DNA from: G965212005 sp965212005
Lineage (GTDB): Bacteria; Pseudomonadota; Gammaproteobacteria; Porifericomitales; Porifericomitaceae
DNA: 64,000 bases
Assembly: GCA_965212005.1 (NCBI GenBank)
Contig: OZ243038.1
Location: 2,294,001 to 2,358,000, forward strand
Reading direction: 5' to 3'
Position 1 is the stretch's first letter. The number at the start of each line of letters is the position of its first letter. The position numbers and the translations under genes are program-made. Below are positions 1 to 9,309 of the stretch, one piece after another. Below the pieces are notes generated by a model that did not search any database, had not been told where the DNA came from, and worked only from the letters and a program-made list of their open reading frames with translations.

Positions 1-1011
1 GGCCCGGAGGCGGCGCCCTTTGCCCTCCGAGCGGACCGGCGCCTGGAATACAACGATGCCGGACGCCTGTGGAGATTATACGAAGGCGAAGGAGCCGATA
101 AGCCGCTACGCGCCGAATACATCTACAACGGTATGGGGCAACGCACTCGCAAGATCGTACACGAGGCAGAAGGCCGCCGGCGCACCACGCTCTACCACTA
201 CGACCTGCAAGGGATGCTTATCACCGAGACCGGGGCCGACGGCAGCGTGTTGCGCGATTACCTGTGGGCCAACGCCCAGCCGGTGGCGCAGATTGATAAG
301 CAGGCAGAGCAGGAACGGATTACCTATCTGTACCCGGACCACCTGATGACCACGCGCCTGGGGATGGACGAGACAGGGACCGTGGTCTGGCGTTGGGAAG
401 GAGAGGCATTCGGGCAGAGTGGCGCCGAGCAAGACCCGGATGGAGACGGACGAGAGGTGGTCATGCGCCTGCGTTTTCCGGGTCAATATCACGACGCCGA
501 GAGTGATCTGTACTACAACTGGAACCGTTATTACGACCCCAGTACCGGACGGTATATTCAGTCTGACCCAATTGGGCTTCAGGGTGAGTTAAATACTTAC
601 GGTTATGTCTACCAGAACCCGCTTCGCTGGACTGACCCACTTGGCTTGTACGGAACCCAAAGCTGTACTTATTGGAAGCAGGAGGCTTGCAAAAAGTACC
701 CAGGTTTATACGTATGTTGGATTGCACCGTATGTATGCCCATTGTTTCCGGATAACAATGCCCCCGATGGAAGTGACGAGAGCATTGGTAATTGGTCTGA
801 ATGTGTACGACAATGTCTACAAGATCGGCATGATATATTATGTGCTAGTAGTGGCCAGATAGCTAATCACGTGTATTGTTATATTTACTGTTGGAAGGAT
901 CCAGAAAATCCTTATAGCCCTAATGGACCATATTTACCTGATGATGACTTACCTGATGGTTACCCTGTTTCCTACCCTGTTGGCCACCCTGCTGTCTACA
1001 TTATTTATTAG
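1..1011 (+). CDS. RHS-repeat protein, C-terminal part with Cys-rich tip (5' end outside window)
   Basis: The reading frame is open from base 1, so the gene starts upstream. It encodes YD-type RHS repeats (EYNDAGRLWRLYEGEG, IYHYDLQG type), then the RHS-associated core (LYYNWNRYYDPSTGRYIQSDPIGL) and the tip boundary WTDPLGLYG near base 645. About 120 residues follow as a variable tip with many cysteines, including ECVRQC and CYIYC spacings, and a Pro/Asp-rich end. RHS proteins are secreted or surface polymorphic toxins whose tip after DPxGL is the effector. No known toxin domain is recognised in this tip. A 57-codon membrane ORF follows 14 bases downstream and is the likely immunity gene. Confidence 0.85.
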   Translation, partial: GPEAAPFALRADRRLEYNDAGRLWRLYEGEGADKPLRAEYIYNGMGQRTRKIVHEAEGRRRTTLYHYDLQGMLITETGADGSVLRDYLWANAQPVAQIDKQAEQERITYLYPDHLMTTRLGMDETGTVVWRWEGEAFGQSGAEQDPDGDGREVVMRLRFPGQYHDAESDLYYNWNRYYDPSTGRYIQSDPIGLQGELNTYGYVYQNPLRWTDPLGLYGTQSCTYWKQEACKKYPGLYVCWIAPYVCPLFPDNNAPDGSDESIGNWSECVRQCLQDRHDILCASSGQIANHVYCYIYCWKDPENPYSPNGPYLPDDDLPDGYPVSYPVGHPAVYIIY

Positions 1012-1025
1012 AATAATGGAGACCA

Positions 1026-1199
1026 ATGTTGATGAAACATAATTTGATAGTGAATATTTTTTCCGCATTTTTGATTTTAGTTGTATTTGATGTATTGCTT
1101 GTCATCATGTCTTTGGGCTACCGGAATATGCACATTGCGCATAATAGGATTCTCCAAAATGGATGGGGCTTTGAAAGCCATTTACAGAATATCTCATGA
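1026..1199 (+). CDS. Small membrane protein, candidate immunity gene for the preceding RHS tip
   Basis: A 57-codon ORF starts at ATG 1026 with GGAG six bases upstream; a second in-frame ATG is at 1032. The product begins MLMKHNLIVN, has one hydrophobic segment (about residues 8-28) and then a polar tail of about 28 residues. It sits directly after an RHS tip gene on the same strand, the usual place for an immunity gene. No family is recognised, so the role is inferred from position only. Confidence 0.6.
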   Translation: MLMKHNLIVNIFSAFLILVVFDVLLVIMSLGYRNMHIAHNRILQNGWGFESHLQNIS

Positions 1200-1214
1200 C
1201 GCGCTTATAAAATA

Positions 1215-1714
1215 TTTCTATGTATTCAAACACGCAAGTATAGGAAGAATTAACACTCTATTTCCCATAATCTCACCAAGAAAAGGAAGAGATTCGCGAA
1301 GCCATCGTCCAGTCCTGGAACACCTGCAATCTGACTGACTTCAGCCGACACGATCAATATTGCTCCTTCCCGCCGGTCATTCCTGCTAAATTCCAGCCAC
1401 CAGGCATGCCGACTACCTGCCGCTACTTTTGCCGGCGGCAATTTGCTGAGTTGACTGAGCCAAATTGATCTCGTCGGCTACCCGAACAAACCTGTTTGGG
1501 CCGGTGTCCTGATCTAGGGTAATGGGTGGAATTCTTTTGCTTCCACTTTTCTCTGAAGGTGTGCAAGGTTCTGCTTGATCAGCGCAGGGTCTTCGATACT
1601 GGCGATTACCTTGACAGTGCCAGCACATTCTTCGCAAGTTGTAATATCAATGTTGAAAAACCGTTTCAAGCGTTGTGCCCAGGTCATCACGGCGTGACGT
1701 TTTGCAGGTGTGTA
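1215..1714 (-). pseudogene. IS91-family transposase, C-terminal remnant plus element end
   Basis: On the minus strand, about 1510-1710 encodes the C-terminal zinc-binding end typical of IS91-family Y2 transposases: MTWAQRLKRFFNIDITTCE, then CAGTVKVIASIEDPALI and a His-Leu ending. Bases 1237-1450 match non-coding sequence at 4180-4320 and 33660-33890, so they are probably the element end. The 5' part is replaced by the IS3 copy beginning at 1715. Only a fragment remains, and it is not functional. Confidence 0.75.
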
Positions 1715-2916
1715 TGACCTTTCCCCCGAAAAGGTAGCCAGTGTCAAATAGATTTTTCCCATGGAATCGACCGTATGGAGATCTCAGAATGAAAGGCAAG
1801 CGTTACAGTGAAGAACAGATCATTGGTATTTTGAAGGAGCATGAAGCTGGAATGTCGGTGCAGACGTGATCCGTAAGCACGGCATAGCCAACGGCACGCT
1901 GTATCGATGGAAAGCGAAGTAGGGTGGCATGGAGGTCTAGCAAGCAAAGCGATTGCGGGCGTTGGAGGCGGAGCATGCGAAGTGGAAGCGATGGTTGGCC
2001 GATACCTTGCTGGAAAAGACCGCACTGGAGGACGTGCTCGGAAAAAAATGGTAAGGCCGGCGCAGCGACGCGGCGCCGTCGTGTATATGCAGTCGGCCTA
2101 TCCCATGAGTCAACGCAGGGCGTGCCGGCTGGCGCTACTCAGCCGCAAAGCGGCTGCCTACCAAGCCATTCCACACAATGACGGCGCACTAAAAGAGCGG
2201 CTCAAGGAACTGGCCGAGCGCTACCCGCGATACGGAGATCTGATGTTGCCAAGCATTGCTCAAGGCCCAGGGCCTGGTGGTCAACCGCAAACGCACCTAT
2301 AGACTGTATACAGCGCTCGGCATGCAAATAAGAACCAGGCGGCGTAAGAAGCTGCACCAACCTCGGATACCGATGGCATTATCTACCCGGATGAACGAAC
2401 GTTGGTCATTGGACTTTGTGCACGACCCATTGGCGAATGGCCGACGGATCCGGGTGCTAAACATCATAGATGACTTCTCTGGAAAATGTGTTGGCCAACT
2501 GGTTGACACGTCCATCTCCGGCGTTCGCCTGGCGCGCTATCTGGATGAACTTGCAATGACGCGCTCATTGCCACCTCGATCGTGCTGGACAATGGTCCGC
2601 AACTGACCAGCAAGGCCATGTTTTTCCGGGCGCACAAAACCAAAGTAAAGCTCTGCTTCATCCAGCCTGAGAAACCCACTCAGAATGCATTTATTGAAAG
2701 CTTTAACGGGCGCTTGCTCGACGGCTGCCTGAATCAACATTGGTTCAGCTCGCTCAATAATGCCAGGCAGATCATTAACGACTGGCGACATCACTACAAC
2801 AATGTGCGACCACACAGTTCACCAGGCTATCGGGCACCGACCGTGTTCGAGGCAGAGGCTGCATGATAGGATGTTTTTGTCTCTCTTTGAATGGCTACCC
2901 AACAGGGGGAAGGTTA
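1715..2916 (+). mobile_element. IS3-family element (IS407-like), copy 1
   Basis: The left end starts TGACCTTTCCCCCGAAAAGG. The right end, read on the opposite strand, starts TAACCTTCCCCCTG, giving imperfect terminal inverted repeats about 1.2 kb apart. A second copy with the same ends lies at 18101-19301. It is inserted in the IS91-like remnant. I see no clear target duplication. Confidence 0.85.
1789..2866 (+). pseudogene. IS3-family transposase orfA/orfB, inactivated
   Basis: OrfA starts at ATG 1789 (MKGKRYSEEQIIGILKEHEA) and shifts frame after about 25 codons. Later orfA codons carry in-frame TAGs also present in copy 2. OrfB shows the integrase core: WSLDFVHD, IIDDFSGKCVGQLVDTSI, then DNGPQLTSKAMFF and FIQPEKPTQNAFIESFNG, ending RAPTVFEAEAA. 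The pieces lie in different frames, with breaks near 2250 and 2580. This copy cannot make an intact transposase. Confidence 0.85.
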
Positions 2917-3092
2917 AATCTATCATATTGATATCGTTGCAATCTTCGACTACATAGCAAGACTGAGTATCGTATTCATAAATGTACTGGCTGACTCTTG
3001 GATCCGATTCTTGACTGACTGTGCCTTTATCCTCGTCATCATCACATCCAATCAGAATAACCGTGAAGATTATTAATAATAAGCTGTTTCAT
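2917..3092 (-). pseudogene. Truncated, frameshifted lipoprotein (integron cassette remnant)
   Basis: Reading leftward from ATG 3092 gives MKQ. After a one-base frame change comes a lipoprotein signal, LLIIFTVILIGC, followed by an acidic mature start (DDDEDKG). The frame then runs into the IS3 right end at 2916. The 5' side abuts the attC at 3224-3327, so this was the next cassette on the minus strand. A 46-codon ORF starting at ATG 3182 (MLTVSEFF) overlaps it and may be spurious. The function is unknown. Confidence 0.5.
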
Positions 3093-3223
3093 AAAATGCA
3101 TCTTTACAAATTCATTAAATGCAATTGGAAATGCCTTCCCGATAATAATGATAAGCAAGAAAAATTCAGAAACTGTCAGCATGTTTATATATTAAGAGGG
3201 GGAGACTTAAATTGAGTGCTGCT

Positions 3224-3327
3224 CATAACGCCGGCATCAACTGCCGGAGGTTACTGGCGTTTTTTGTGCTGGTTTATGCACAAAAGGCGATAGTGGCCAG
3301 AGGTCAGATTGCATGTCCTTGTTAGGC
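3224..3327 (-). repeat. attC recombination site (minus orientation)
   Basis: Read on the minus strand it starts GGCCTAACAAGGACATGCA and ends GATGCCGGCGTTATG, the RYYYAAC...GTTRRRY pattern of integron attC sites. The interior is long and partly self-complementary (GCCGGCATCAACTGCCGG, TTTTGTGC/GCACAAAA). It closely matches the site at 3763-3866, which bounds the other side of the same cassette. Confidence 0.85.
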
Positions 3328-3752
3328 CTTATTACCAAAAACCAGATAATAAGCCCATTTATTAGCCCACCTAAACCACCAAATAAACAAAAGAATAGGA
3401 TATAATCTGTTTCAATAGGCATATTGCTTCCTTCAATTATTCCAATTATTCCCGCAAATAAAACTAACGAAATAGCACCAAAACCAGAACCAGATAGCGC
3501 GGCAAACCATATACTCATATGGTTTTTATCGACGGCTAATTTACACAGAGGATAACCCCAAATATAAGTACTTGGGAAAGTAATACACAATGTTATAAGT
3601 GCGTAAATTCCACCGACTATAATCATCACCCCCGCCGCAAACGCATCTCCCTGGGATAAGACTAAGACGACAAGACTTAAAAGCAAGAAGCATGAAAATA
3701 CCAATACAGGTATAGCTATTGAAGCGATAAATATTCCTTTATGAATCTTCAT
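3237..3752 (-). CDS. Four-segment membrane protein, integron cassette gene
   Basis: This 171-residue hydrophobic protein begins MKIHKGIFIASIAIPVLV and has about four membrane segments (residues 8-32, 40-62, 82-106, 118-140). It fills a cassette bounded by two matching attC sites. Its last ~28 residues (RPNKDMQSDLWPLSPFVH...) are encoded by the attC itself, so the stop codon lies inside the recombination site. No family is recognised. Confidence 0.8.
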   Translation of the reverse strand: MKIHKGIFIASIAIPVLVFSCFLLLSLVVLVLSQGDAFAAGVMIIVGGIYALITLCITFPSTYIWGYPLCKLAVDKNHMSIWFAALSGSGFGAISLVLFAGIIGIIEGSNMPIETDYILFFCLFGGLGGLINGLIIWFLVIRPNKDMQSDLWPLSPFVHKPAQKTPVTSGS

Positions 3753-3762
3753 GACTTCCCCT

Positions 3763-3866
3763 GCCTAACACCGGCATCAGCTGCCGGAGGCTACTGGCGC
3801 TTTTTGTGCTGGTTTTGCACAAAAGGTGAGAGTAGTCGGAGGTCGGATTGCATGTCCTTGTTATGC
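3763..3866 (-). repeat. attC recombination site (minus orientation)
   Basis: Read on the minus strand it runs from GCATAACAAGGACATGCAA to GATGCCGGTGTTAGGC, with the same internal hairpin layout as 3224-3327. Together the two sites define one 540-base cassette. Confidence 0.85.
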
Positions 3867-3882
3867 TTTTCTTTGATATTTC

Positions 3883-4146
3883 TCACTCTTCTAATGGCTC
3901 GTAAGGACCTAAGTCATCTGTTACGCTAACTTTAGAAAGTTCATATTCAGCCAGATATTAACCATTAGAATCACATTGAATTTCTGGTATTTTCACAAGG
4001 CCAAAGTACCCTTCATCTGCTATAGCAAGATCATTTTCTTCAAGTTGAGAATCGGTTGTGAGAGCCAAATTTTCACCTTCTTCTATAGCTAATTCGATGC
4101 AAAGGTTATCATTCTCTCTTATCCAATCTGAGAAATCTGCCTGCAC
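3883..4146 (-). pseudogene. Acidic cassette protein with an in-frame stop
   Basis: From ATG 4146 the frame encodes MQADFSDWIRENDNLCIELA and a Glu/Asp-rich stretch. It meets TAA at 3958-3960 and then continues in the same frame for 24 codons (YLAEYELSKVSVTDDLGPY...) to TGA at 3883, just before an attC. This looks like a single nonsense mutation in an otherwise intact cassette gene. The 5' side joins IS91-like sequence near 4170, so the N terminus may also be truncated. The family is unknown. Confidence 0.55.
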
Positions 4147-4177
4147 CGTTTTATCAAGCTTAAAGTATAAAAGTATA

Positions 4178-4322
4178 AAAGTATAGGAAGAATTAACACC
4201 CTGTTTCCCTTATTCCACCAAGAAAATAAAGAGCTTCGCGAAGCTGGCGTCCATCCTGAAACACCCGAATGTCTGCCACCAGGCATGCCGACTACCTGCC
4301 GCTGCTTTTGCCGGCGGAAAGG
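4178..4322. mobile_element. IS91-like element end fragment
   Basis: The segment starting GTATAGGAAGAATTAACACC and continuing to the TGCCGGCGG-rich stretch matches 1237-1440 and 33657-33890. It carries no coding sequence and joins directly to a truncated RHS core at 4325. Confidence 0.6.
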
Positions 4323-4324
4323 TC

Positions 4325-6627
4325 ATGAGGCAAGAGAGCACCGAGACCCCGCCCGCCGGCACCCCGGGGGCCGTGCGCACCACCCGCTGGCGCTACCACC
4401 CCACCGGCCTGATGGCCGGCATGACCAGCCCGGAAGGGGTAGAGCTCAGCTACCACTACGATGAGCGTAGCCGCCTCCTCCGGATGCGCGACAACCTGGG
4501 TCAGGAGCAACGCTACGAATACGATCTCTACGGCAACATAGTGCGCAGGGAGACCACCAACAGCGATGGCAGCCCGGCCCTTCGCATGCGCCAGGTCTAC
4601 GATGAGCGTAACCGCCTCATTGAGATGGCCATGCCTCATGTAGGCGAGAGCGAGTCCATCATCCGCTATACGCTGGATGCCGAGAGCAACGTGATCGCCA
4701 TGACCGACCCCAACGGAGCGCAATCCAGCTCAATCTACGACCGGGTGGATCGGCTGAGCAGCTACACCCACCGGCTGAATGGCGTGACCGAGTACGAATA
4801 TGACACCCGGGATCGCATCATCCGGGTAGTCGCACCCAACGGGGTCGTAACCGAGTACGACTACGACGTGCTGGCGCGGGTGAGCGAAGAGCGCAGCCCG
4901 GACCGGGGCCCGCTGCGCTACGAATACGACCTGGCCAATAACGTCATCGCTATCCGCGAGGGCCGGGGCATCGTGATGCGCTACCGCTACGATGAGTTGG
5001 AGCGCAGGGTCGAAGCGAGCTACCCCAACACCCACCCGGGCAAGGACGAGCAGGTACGCTACCGCTATGACAGCTGCCCGCTGGGCTTGGGCCGCTTGTG
5101 CGAGCGCCACGACGAGTCCGGTCGCACTGCCTACCGCTACGATGTATGGGGCAACGTGGTGGAGAGGGAGCACGAAGAGCTGGGCGTGCGCTACCACACC
5201 CGCTACAGCTGGGACCGGGAAGATAAGCTCTCACGCATGGAGCTGCCCAGTGGTCGGGTGGTCGAGTACAGCCGAGACGGGGTGCGCCGCCTGCTGGGCT
5301 TGCAGGCCCGTCTCAACGGCGAGCGCCGGCCCATCGTAAGCGAGCTGCGCTACCGGGGGGATAACCGGATGCGCTCGTATCGCTACGGCAACGGTCAGCA
5401 GGATCAGCGCAGCTACGATCGACAGGGCCGTTTGCTCGTCCAGCGCCTGACCGGAGCCGAGGACCTCCAGACCGATGCGCGCAGCTACCGCTACGATGCC
5501 AACGGCAACATTGTGGACCTGAACGGCAGCTACGAGCGCAACCGCTATGCCTACGATGCGTTGGATCGCCTGGACAGCGACCGCATGGAAGAAGAGGCCG
5601 CCCAAGGCTATACCTATGATCTGAACGGCAACCGCCTGGGGGCGCCGGTAGAAGAGGACGACACACGTTACGACTACCTTGCTGGCAGCAATCGTCTGCA
5701 AGCCAGTGAGGAACGGCGTGGCCCGGAGGCGGCCTCCTTTGCCCCCCGAGCGGACCGGCGCCTGGAATACAACGATGCCGGACGCCTGTGGAGGCTCTAC
5801 GAAGGCGAAGGAGCCGATAAGCCGCTACGCGCCGAATACATCTACAACGGTATAGGGCAACGCACTCGCAAGATCGTACATGAGGCAGAAGGCCGCCGGC
5901 GCACCACGATCTACCACTACGATCTGCAAGGGATGCTTATCACCGAGACCCGGGCCGACGGCAGCGTGTTGCGCGATTACCTGTGGGCCAACGCCCAGCC
6001 GGTGGCGCAGATTGATAAGCAGGCAGAGCAGGAACGGATTACCTATCTGTACCCGGACCACCTGATGACCCCGCGCCTGGGGATGGACGAGACCGGGACC
6101 GTGGTCTGGCGTTGGGAAGGAGAGGCATTCGGGCAGAGTGGCGCCGAGCAGGACCCGGATGGAGACGGACGAGAGGTGGTCATGCGCCTGCGTTTCCGGG
6201 TCAATATCACGACACCGAGAGTGATCTGTACTACAACTGGAACCGTTATTATGACCCCTCTATCGGTCGTTACATTACTTCCGATGTGATCGGATTAGAG
6301 GGAGGTATGAATACTTATGTTTATGCGAACAATAATTCGCTTAGATTCATGGACCCATATGGGAAAAGAGTTATGGTAAGAGCGCCACGGGAAGTATTAG
6401 AAATGCAGAAAATGTTATCAGAAATGCAGTCTGGGTATCGTGAAGATGATGAAGAATATTCAGAATGCACTGCATATAGGAATGTCTATGAAGCAGGATC
6501 GAAGGAAGGTTTGGAGGAATGTATAGCATGCTGCAGGAGGAAACCTACGCAATGGTGGACGCTACCACCACATAGATCGGCTTCTAACTGTGAAATGAGG
6601 TGTAGTGAAGAATTCGATCCTTGTTGA
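4325..6627 (+). pseudogene. RHS-repeat protein, truncated N terminus, frameshifted before its Cys-rich tip
   Basis: This is the longest RHS core in the window. About 620 residues of YD repeats (e.g. RYEYDLYGNIVRRE) start abruptly beside IS91-like sequence. Near 6195 the run GCGTTTCCGG has one T fewer than the other copies (GCGTTTTCCGG), throwing the frame off. The continuation in the next frame (about 6200-6627) supplies the YYNWNRYYDPSIGRYITSD core, MDPYGKRV and a Cys-rich tip with ECIACC and CEMRC. No A or B gene follows. Without frameshifting this would not yield a tip-bearing product. Confidence 0.85.
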
Positions 6628-7027
6628 TCCATTGGGGCTTTGTAAATACGCACCTGAATACAACACAAGTGGTCAGGGACTTTCTGAAAGAATGTTATCC
6701 ATTGAATCTGCTGTAGATAAAGCGGCAAATACAGTATTTGGAAAAGATGCTCTAGTGACGTTTACGACAAATGGCAAACACGGCTATAGCAATGGTGGAA
6801 AGTCATTCTATTATAGCGGTGATGCCATTGACCTTCGGACAAGGGGATTAACCGCACAAGAACGAACCTTATGAGTCAATGAGATAAACAAAAACATTAA
6901 TGACCCCAACTATCAGGTTATTGATGAAAAGGACCACATACATATTGAATATGATGATGGTTCACGAAAAGCGCCTGGTCCACAAGATTCAACCGGTAGT
7001 TCGTGTAGATTTAGTGTTACGGAATAG
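6605..7027 (+). pseudogene. Orphan RHS tip resembling an M15-type peptidase, with an in-frame TGA
   Basis: The segment begins with the RHS tip boundary VDPLGLCKY immediately after another tip has ended, so it is a displaced tip without a core. It contains HGYSNGGKSFYYSGDAIDL, and later KDHIHIEYDDG. These resemble the two metal-binding motifs of M15-family D,D- or D,L-peptidases (SxHxxGxAxD and HxH). The frame is broken only by TGA at 6872-6874 and then continues to TAG 7027. If read through it would be a peptidoglycan-targeting tip. The family call is from motif similarity alone. Confidence 0.5.
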
Positions 7028-7034
7028 CATAGCA

Positions 7035-7663
7035 ATGAAGCAATTTATTAGATGTTTTGGATTATTAGCAATGTTCGCCACTTCCTTGTCGTTCGCCAAT
7101 AACAACAGAGTAGCTATCGTGCACCACAGGCACCACCGAATTTAACAGCTGGCACTTATCCCGAGTACATGGATAAAAGCCATTACGAGATAGCAGGAGT
7201 TTCGGTTGGCTATTCAATGTTTACAGAATTAACCGAAGAACTTGGTCCTAGCGAAATGAGTAAGAGTGATCACAGCAGTGATCACAGCGAAGAACGAGCC
7301 TGCTACCGAAACAAATCGCAGGTAATTGAATTTTACGCTTCTGCCGTAGGGTGGTTTGGGTACAACGTTTCTAAAGACAATCCGGGATTAAAAAACTGTG
7401 GTGTCACAACCAGGTCTCTGAAGAGTAAATTTGGACTAGAGCTAGGATTAGAAGAGCATTTAGTAAGAGAAATGTTAGGAAAGCCAAGCGATATTCGGGA
7501 TGACAAAATCCGGTATATCTATTGGGTTCAAGAAAAACCAAGTAAAGAAATTCAAGATAGAGAGAACACAGAATATTGGCTTGATGTACACAGTGTTGTA
7601 GGTGTAAGGGTTGAGAATAATTTGCTAACCCATTTTGGAGTTCAAACTGAGGAGTCATTTTAG
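7035..7663 (+). pseudogene. Secreted cassette protein, frameshifted near residue 30
   Basis: ATG 7035 opens a clear signal peptide (MKQFIRCFGLLAMFATSLSFA). The frame is lost near 7118. The rest lies one frame away, from PPNLTAGTYPEYMDKSHYE to the stop at 7663, about 170 residues with no recognised domain. An attC follows seven bases after the stop, so this is a plus-strand integron cassette gene. It was probably an exported protein. Confidence 0.6.
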
Positions 7664-7670
7664 TAGTACT

Positions 7671-7730
7671 TCATAACAATCGCATGCAGACGGACCCAGC
7701 AGAGCTGGGTCGCTGATACAGGCGTTAGGC
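7671..7730 (+). repeat. attC recombination site
   Basis: It runs from TCATAACAATCGCATGCAG through the stem GACCCAGC/GCTGGGTC to GATACAGGCGTTAGGC. It is a 60-base attC of the same type as those at 46578, 49578 and 55337. Confidence 0.85.
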
Positions 7731-7734
7731 GTAT

Positions 7735-7742
7735 TTGAATGC
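7735..7742. repeat. 8-bp target duplication of IS256 copy A (partner 9056-9063)
   Basis: TTGAATGC occurs immediately before the left end (7743) and immediately after the right end (9055) of the element. Removing the element and one copy restores a cassette with its start codon at ATG 9060 about 25 bases after the attC. Confidence 0.9.
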
Positions 7743-9055
7743 GGGACTGTAAAAAAGTTTGTGTAAATGGCATTGTGAATTCTGGAGGACTAACCAATGC
7801 CAATATCAGACAAACTGATCGACCAGCTACTGGAAGGCAACACATCACCGGAAGATATTTTGGGTGAGGATGGCTTGCTCAGGCGGCTCACCAAACGCGT
7901 GGCGGAACGCGTCCTTGAAGCGGAGATGGAACAACATCTCGGCTATTCAAAACATGACGTGACGGGCAATAACACCGGCAACTCTCGCAACGGCAAAAGC
8001 GGCAAAACTGTACGCAGTGTCCACGGAGAGATCGATCTGCAAGTCCCCCGTGACCGCAATGGCCAGTTTGCCCCGCAACTGGTCAAGAAGGGCGAAAGGC
8101 AGCTCAACGGCTTCGATGAGCGTATTATCTCCCTGTATGCCAAGGGTATGACCACCCGGGATATCCAAGCCCATTTTATGGAGGTTTATGGTGTTGAGGT
8201 CTCAGCCAGTTTTATCTCCCAAGTCACCCATGGGGTGATGGAGGAGGTCAAGGCCTGGCAGAACCGCCCGCCGGACAGCGTTTATCCCATTGTCTATCTG
8301 GATGCCCTGGTGGTTCGCAGCCGCTCTTCGGGTGGGGTAGAGAATAAATCGGTTTACCTGGCGCTGGGCATCAACCGGGAGGGGGAGAAAGAGCTGCTGG
8401 GCTTGTGGCTGGCGCAGACCGAGGGCGCCCGGTTCTGGCTATCGGTCATGACCGAGCGGAAGAACCGCGGGGTACAGGATATCCTGCTCGCCTGTAGCGT
8501 CGCCTGTACCGATGGTTTGAAGGGCTTTGCGCAAGCCATAGAGGCCGTTTACCCGCAAACCCGGGTGCAACTGTGTATCGTGCATCAGGTTCGCCATTCT
8601 CTGCGCTATGTGAGCTGGAAACAGCGCAAAGCGGTTGCTGCTGACTTGAGGCGTATTTACAGTGCATCCACCCTCACGGAAGCGGAGCAAGCCCTGGCGG
8701 CTTTTGCCGAGCGCTGGGACCAGGAACATCCGGGCATCAGCCAATCCTGGCGTAACAACTGGGAGCGCCTGAGCGTGTTCTTCGATTATCCGCCACAGAT
8801 CCGCAAGGTAATCTACACCACCAATGCCATAGAATCGCTGAATGCCTCGCTGCGCAAGGTAACCCGAACGAGGCGCTCATTCCCGAACGATGAATCGGTG
8901 ATGAAAGTATTATACTTGGCCTTGCATGAAATCACGCGGAAGTGGACCATGCCGATCCGGGATTGGAAACAGGCGATGAGCCAGTTTATGATCTTGTTCG
9001 GTGAGCGAGCTTCACTGTGATAACCCGCCATTTACACAGTAAATTTTACAGTCCC
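7743..9055 (+). mobile_element. IS256-family insertion sequence, copy A
   Basis: The left end is GGGACTGTAAAAAAGTTTGT; the right end reads TAAATTTTACAGTCCC. Terminal inverted repeats of about 25 bases enclose one transposase gene, with an 8-bp direct repeat outside. Nearly identical copies lie at 40662-41962 and 51117-52417. Confidence 0.95.
7797..9020 (+). CDS. IS256-family (Mutator-type) transposase, 407 aa
   Basis: The protein starts MPISDKLIDQLLEGNT. It has the IS256 layout: helical N terminus (ERVLEAEMEQHLGYSKHD), GKSGKTVRS, then the DDE core with YLDALVVR, CTDGLKGFAQA and TNAIESLNASLRK. It is four residues longer than the copies at 40.7 and 51.2 kb because a 12-base unit (GCCTGTAGCGTC) is repeated just before the second catalytic Asp (LACSVACTDG). 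Whether this insert affects activity is unknown. Confidence 0.95.
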   Translation: MPISDKLIDQLLEGNTSPEDILGEDGLLRRLTKRVAERVLEAEMEQHLGYSKHDVTGNNTGNSRNGKSGKTVRSVHGEIDLQVPRDRNGQFAPQLVKKGERQLNGFDERIISLYAKGMTTRDIQAHFMEVYGVEVSASFISQVTHGVMEEVKAWQNRPPDSVYPIVYLDALVVRSRSSGGVENKSVYLALGINREGEKELLGLWLAQTEGARFWLSVMTERKNRGVQDILLACSVACTDGLKGFAQAIEAVYPQTRVQLCIVHQVRHSLRYVSWKQRKAVAADLRRIYSASTLTEAEQALAAFAERWDQEHPGISQSWRNNWERLSVFFDYPPQIRKVIYTTNAIESLNASLRKVTRTRRSFPNDESVMKVLYLALHEITRKWTMPIRDWKQAMSQFMILFGERASL

Positions 9056-9059
9056 TTGA

Positions 9060-9309
9060 ATGCGAATCCCACTTTTTACATTAACCCTCATTTTGACATC
9101 GGCGCCGGTTCCAGGGAGTAATACTCTGGATCAATATTTCTCCTTCAGGGGGTTTCAACTGGAAAAAACCGAATTGTCAGAAATTCAAAAAGTTCTAGAT
9201 GATGCCCATAAACACCGGGAAGGTGACGTAGGAACCTCGTATGCAGCCATTTGCTATCAAGTTCCCAAAGACAATATCACCATCTACTTTGAATCTGGCG
9301 AAATGGGAG
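9060..9309 (+). pseudogene. Truncated cassette gene with signal peptide
   Basis: The start ATG lies inside the IS256 target duplication, so the gene was separated from its upstream region by that insertion. It encodes MRIPLFTLTLILTSAPVPGS, a likely signal peptide, then about 60 residues of mature protein (YFSFRGFQLEKTELSEIQKV). It is cut at about 9310 by a transposase fragment. The family is unknown. Confidence 0.65.

Noticed and set aside
4730..5701. Minus-strand ORFs rich in Val/Ala opposite RHS cores
   Set aside because: They recur opposite every RHS core as shadows of YD-repeat codons and lack any family resemblance.
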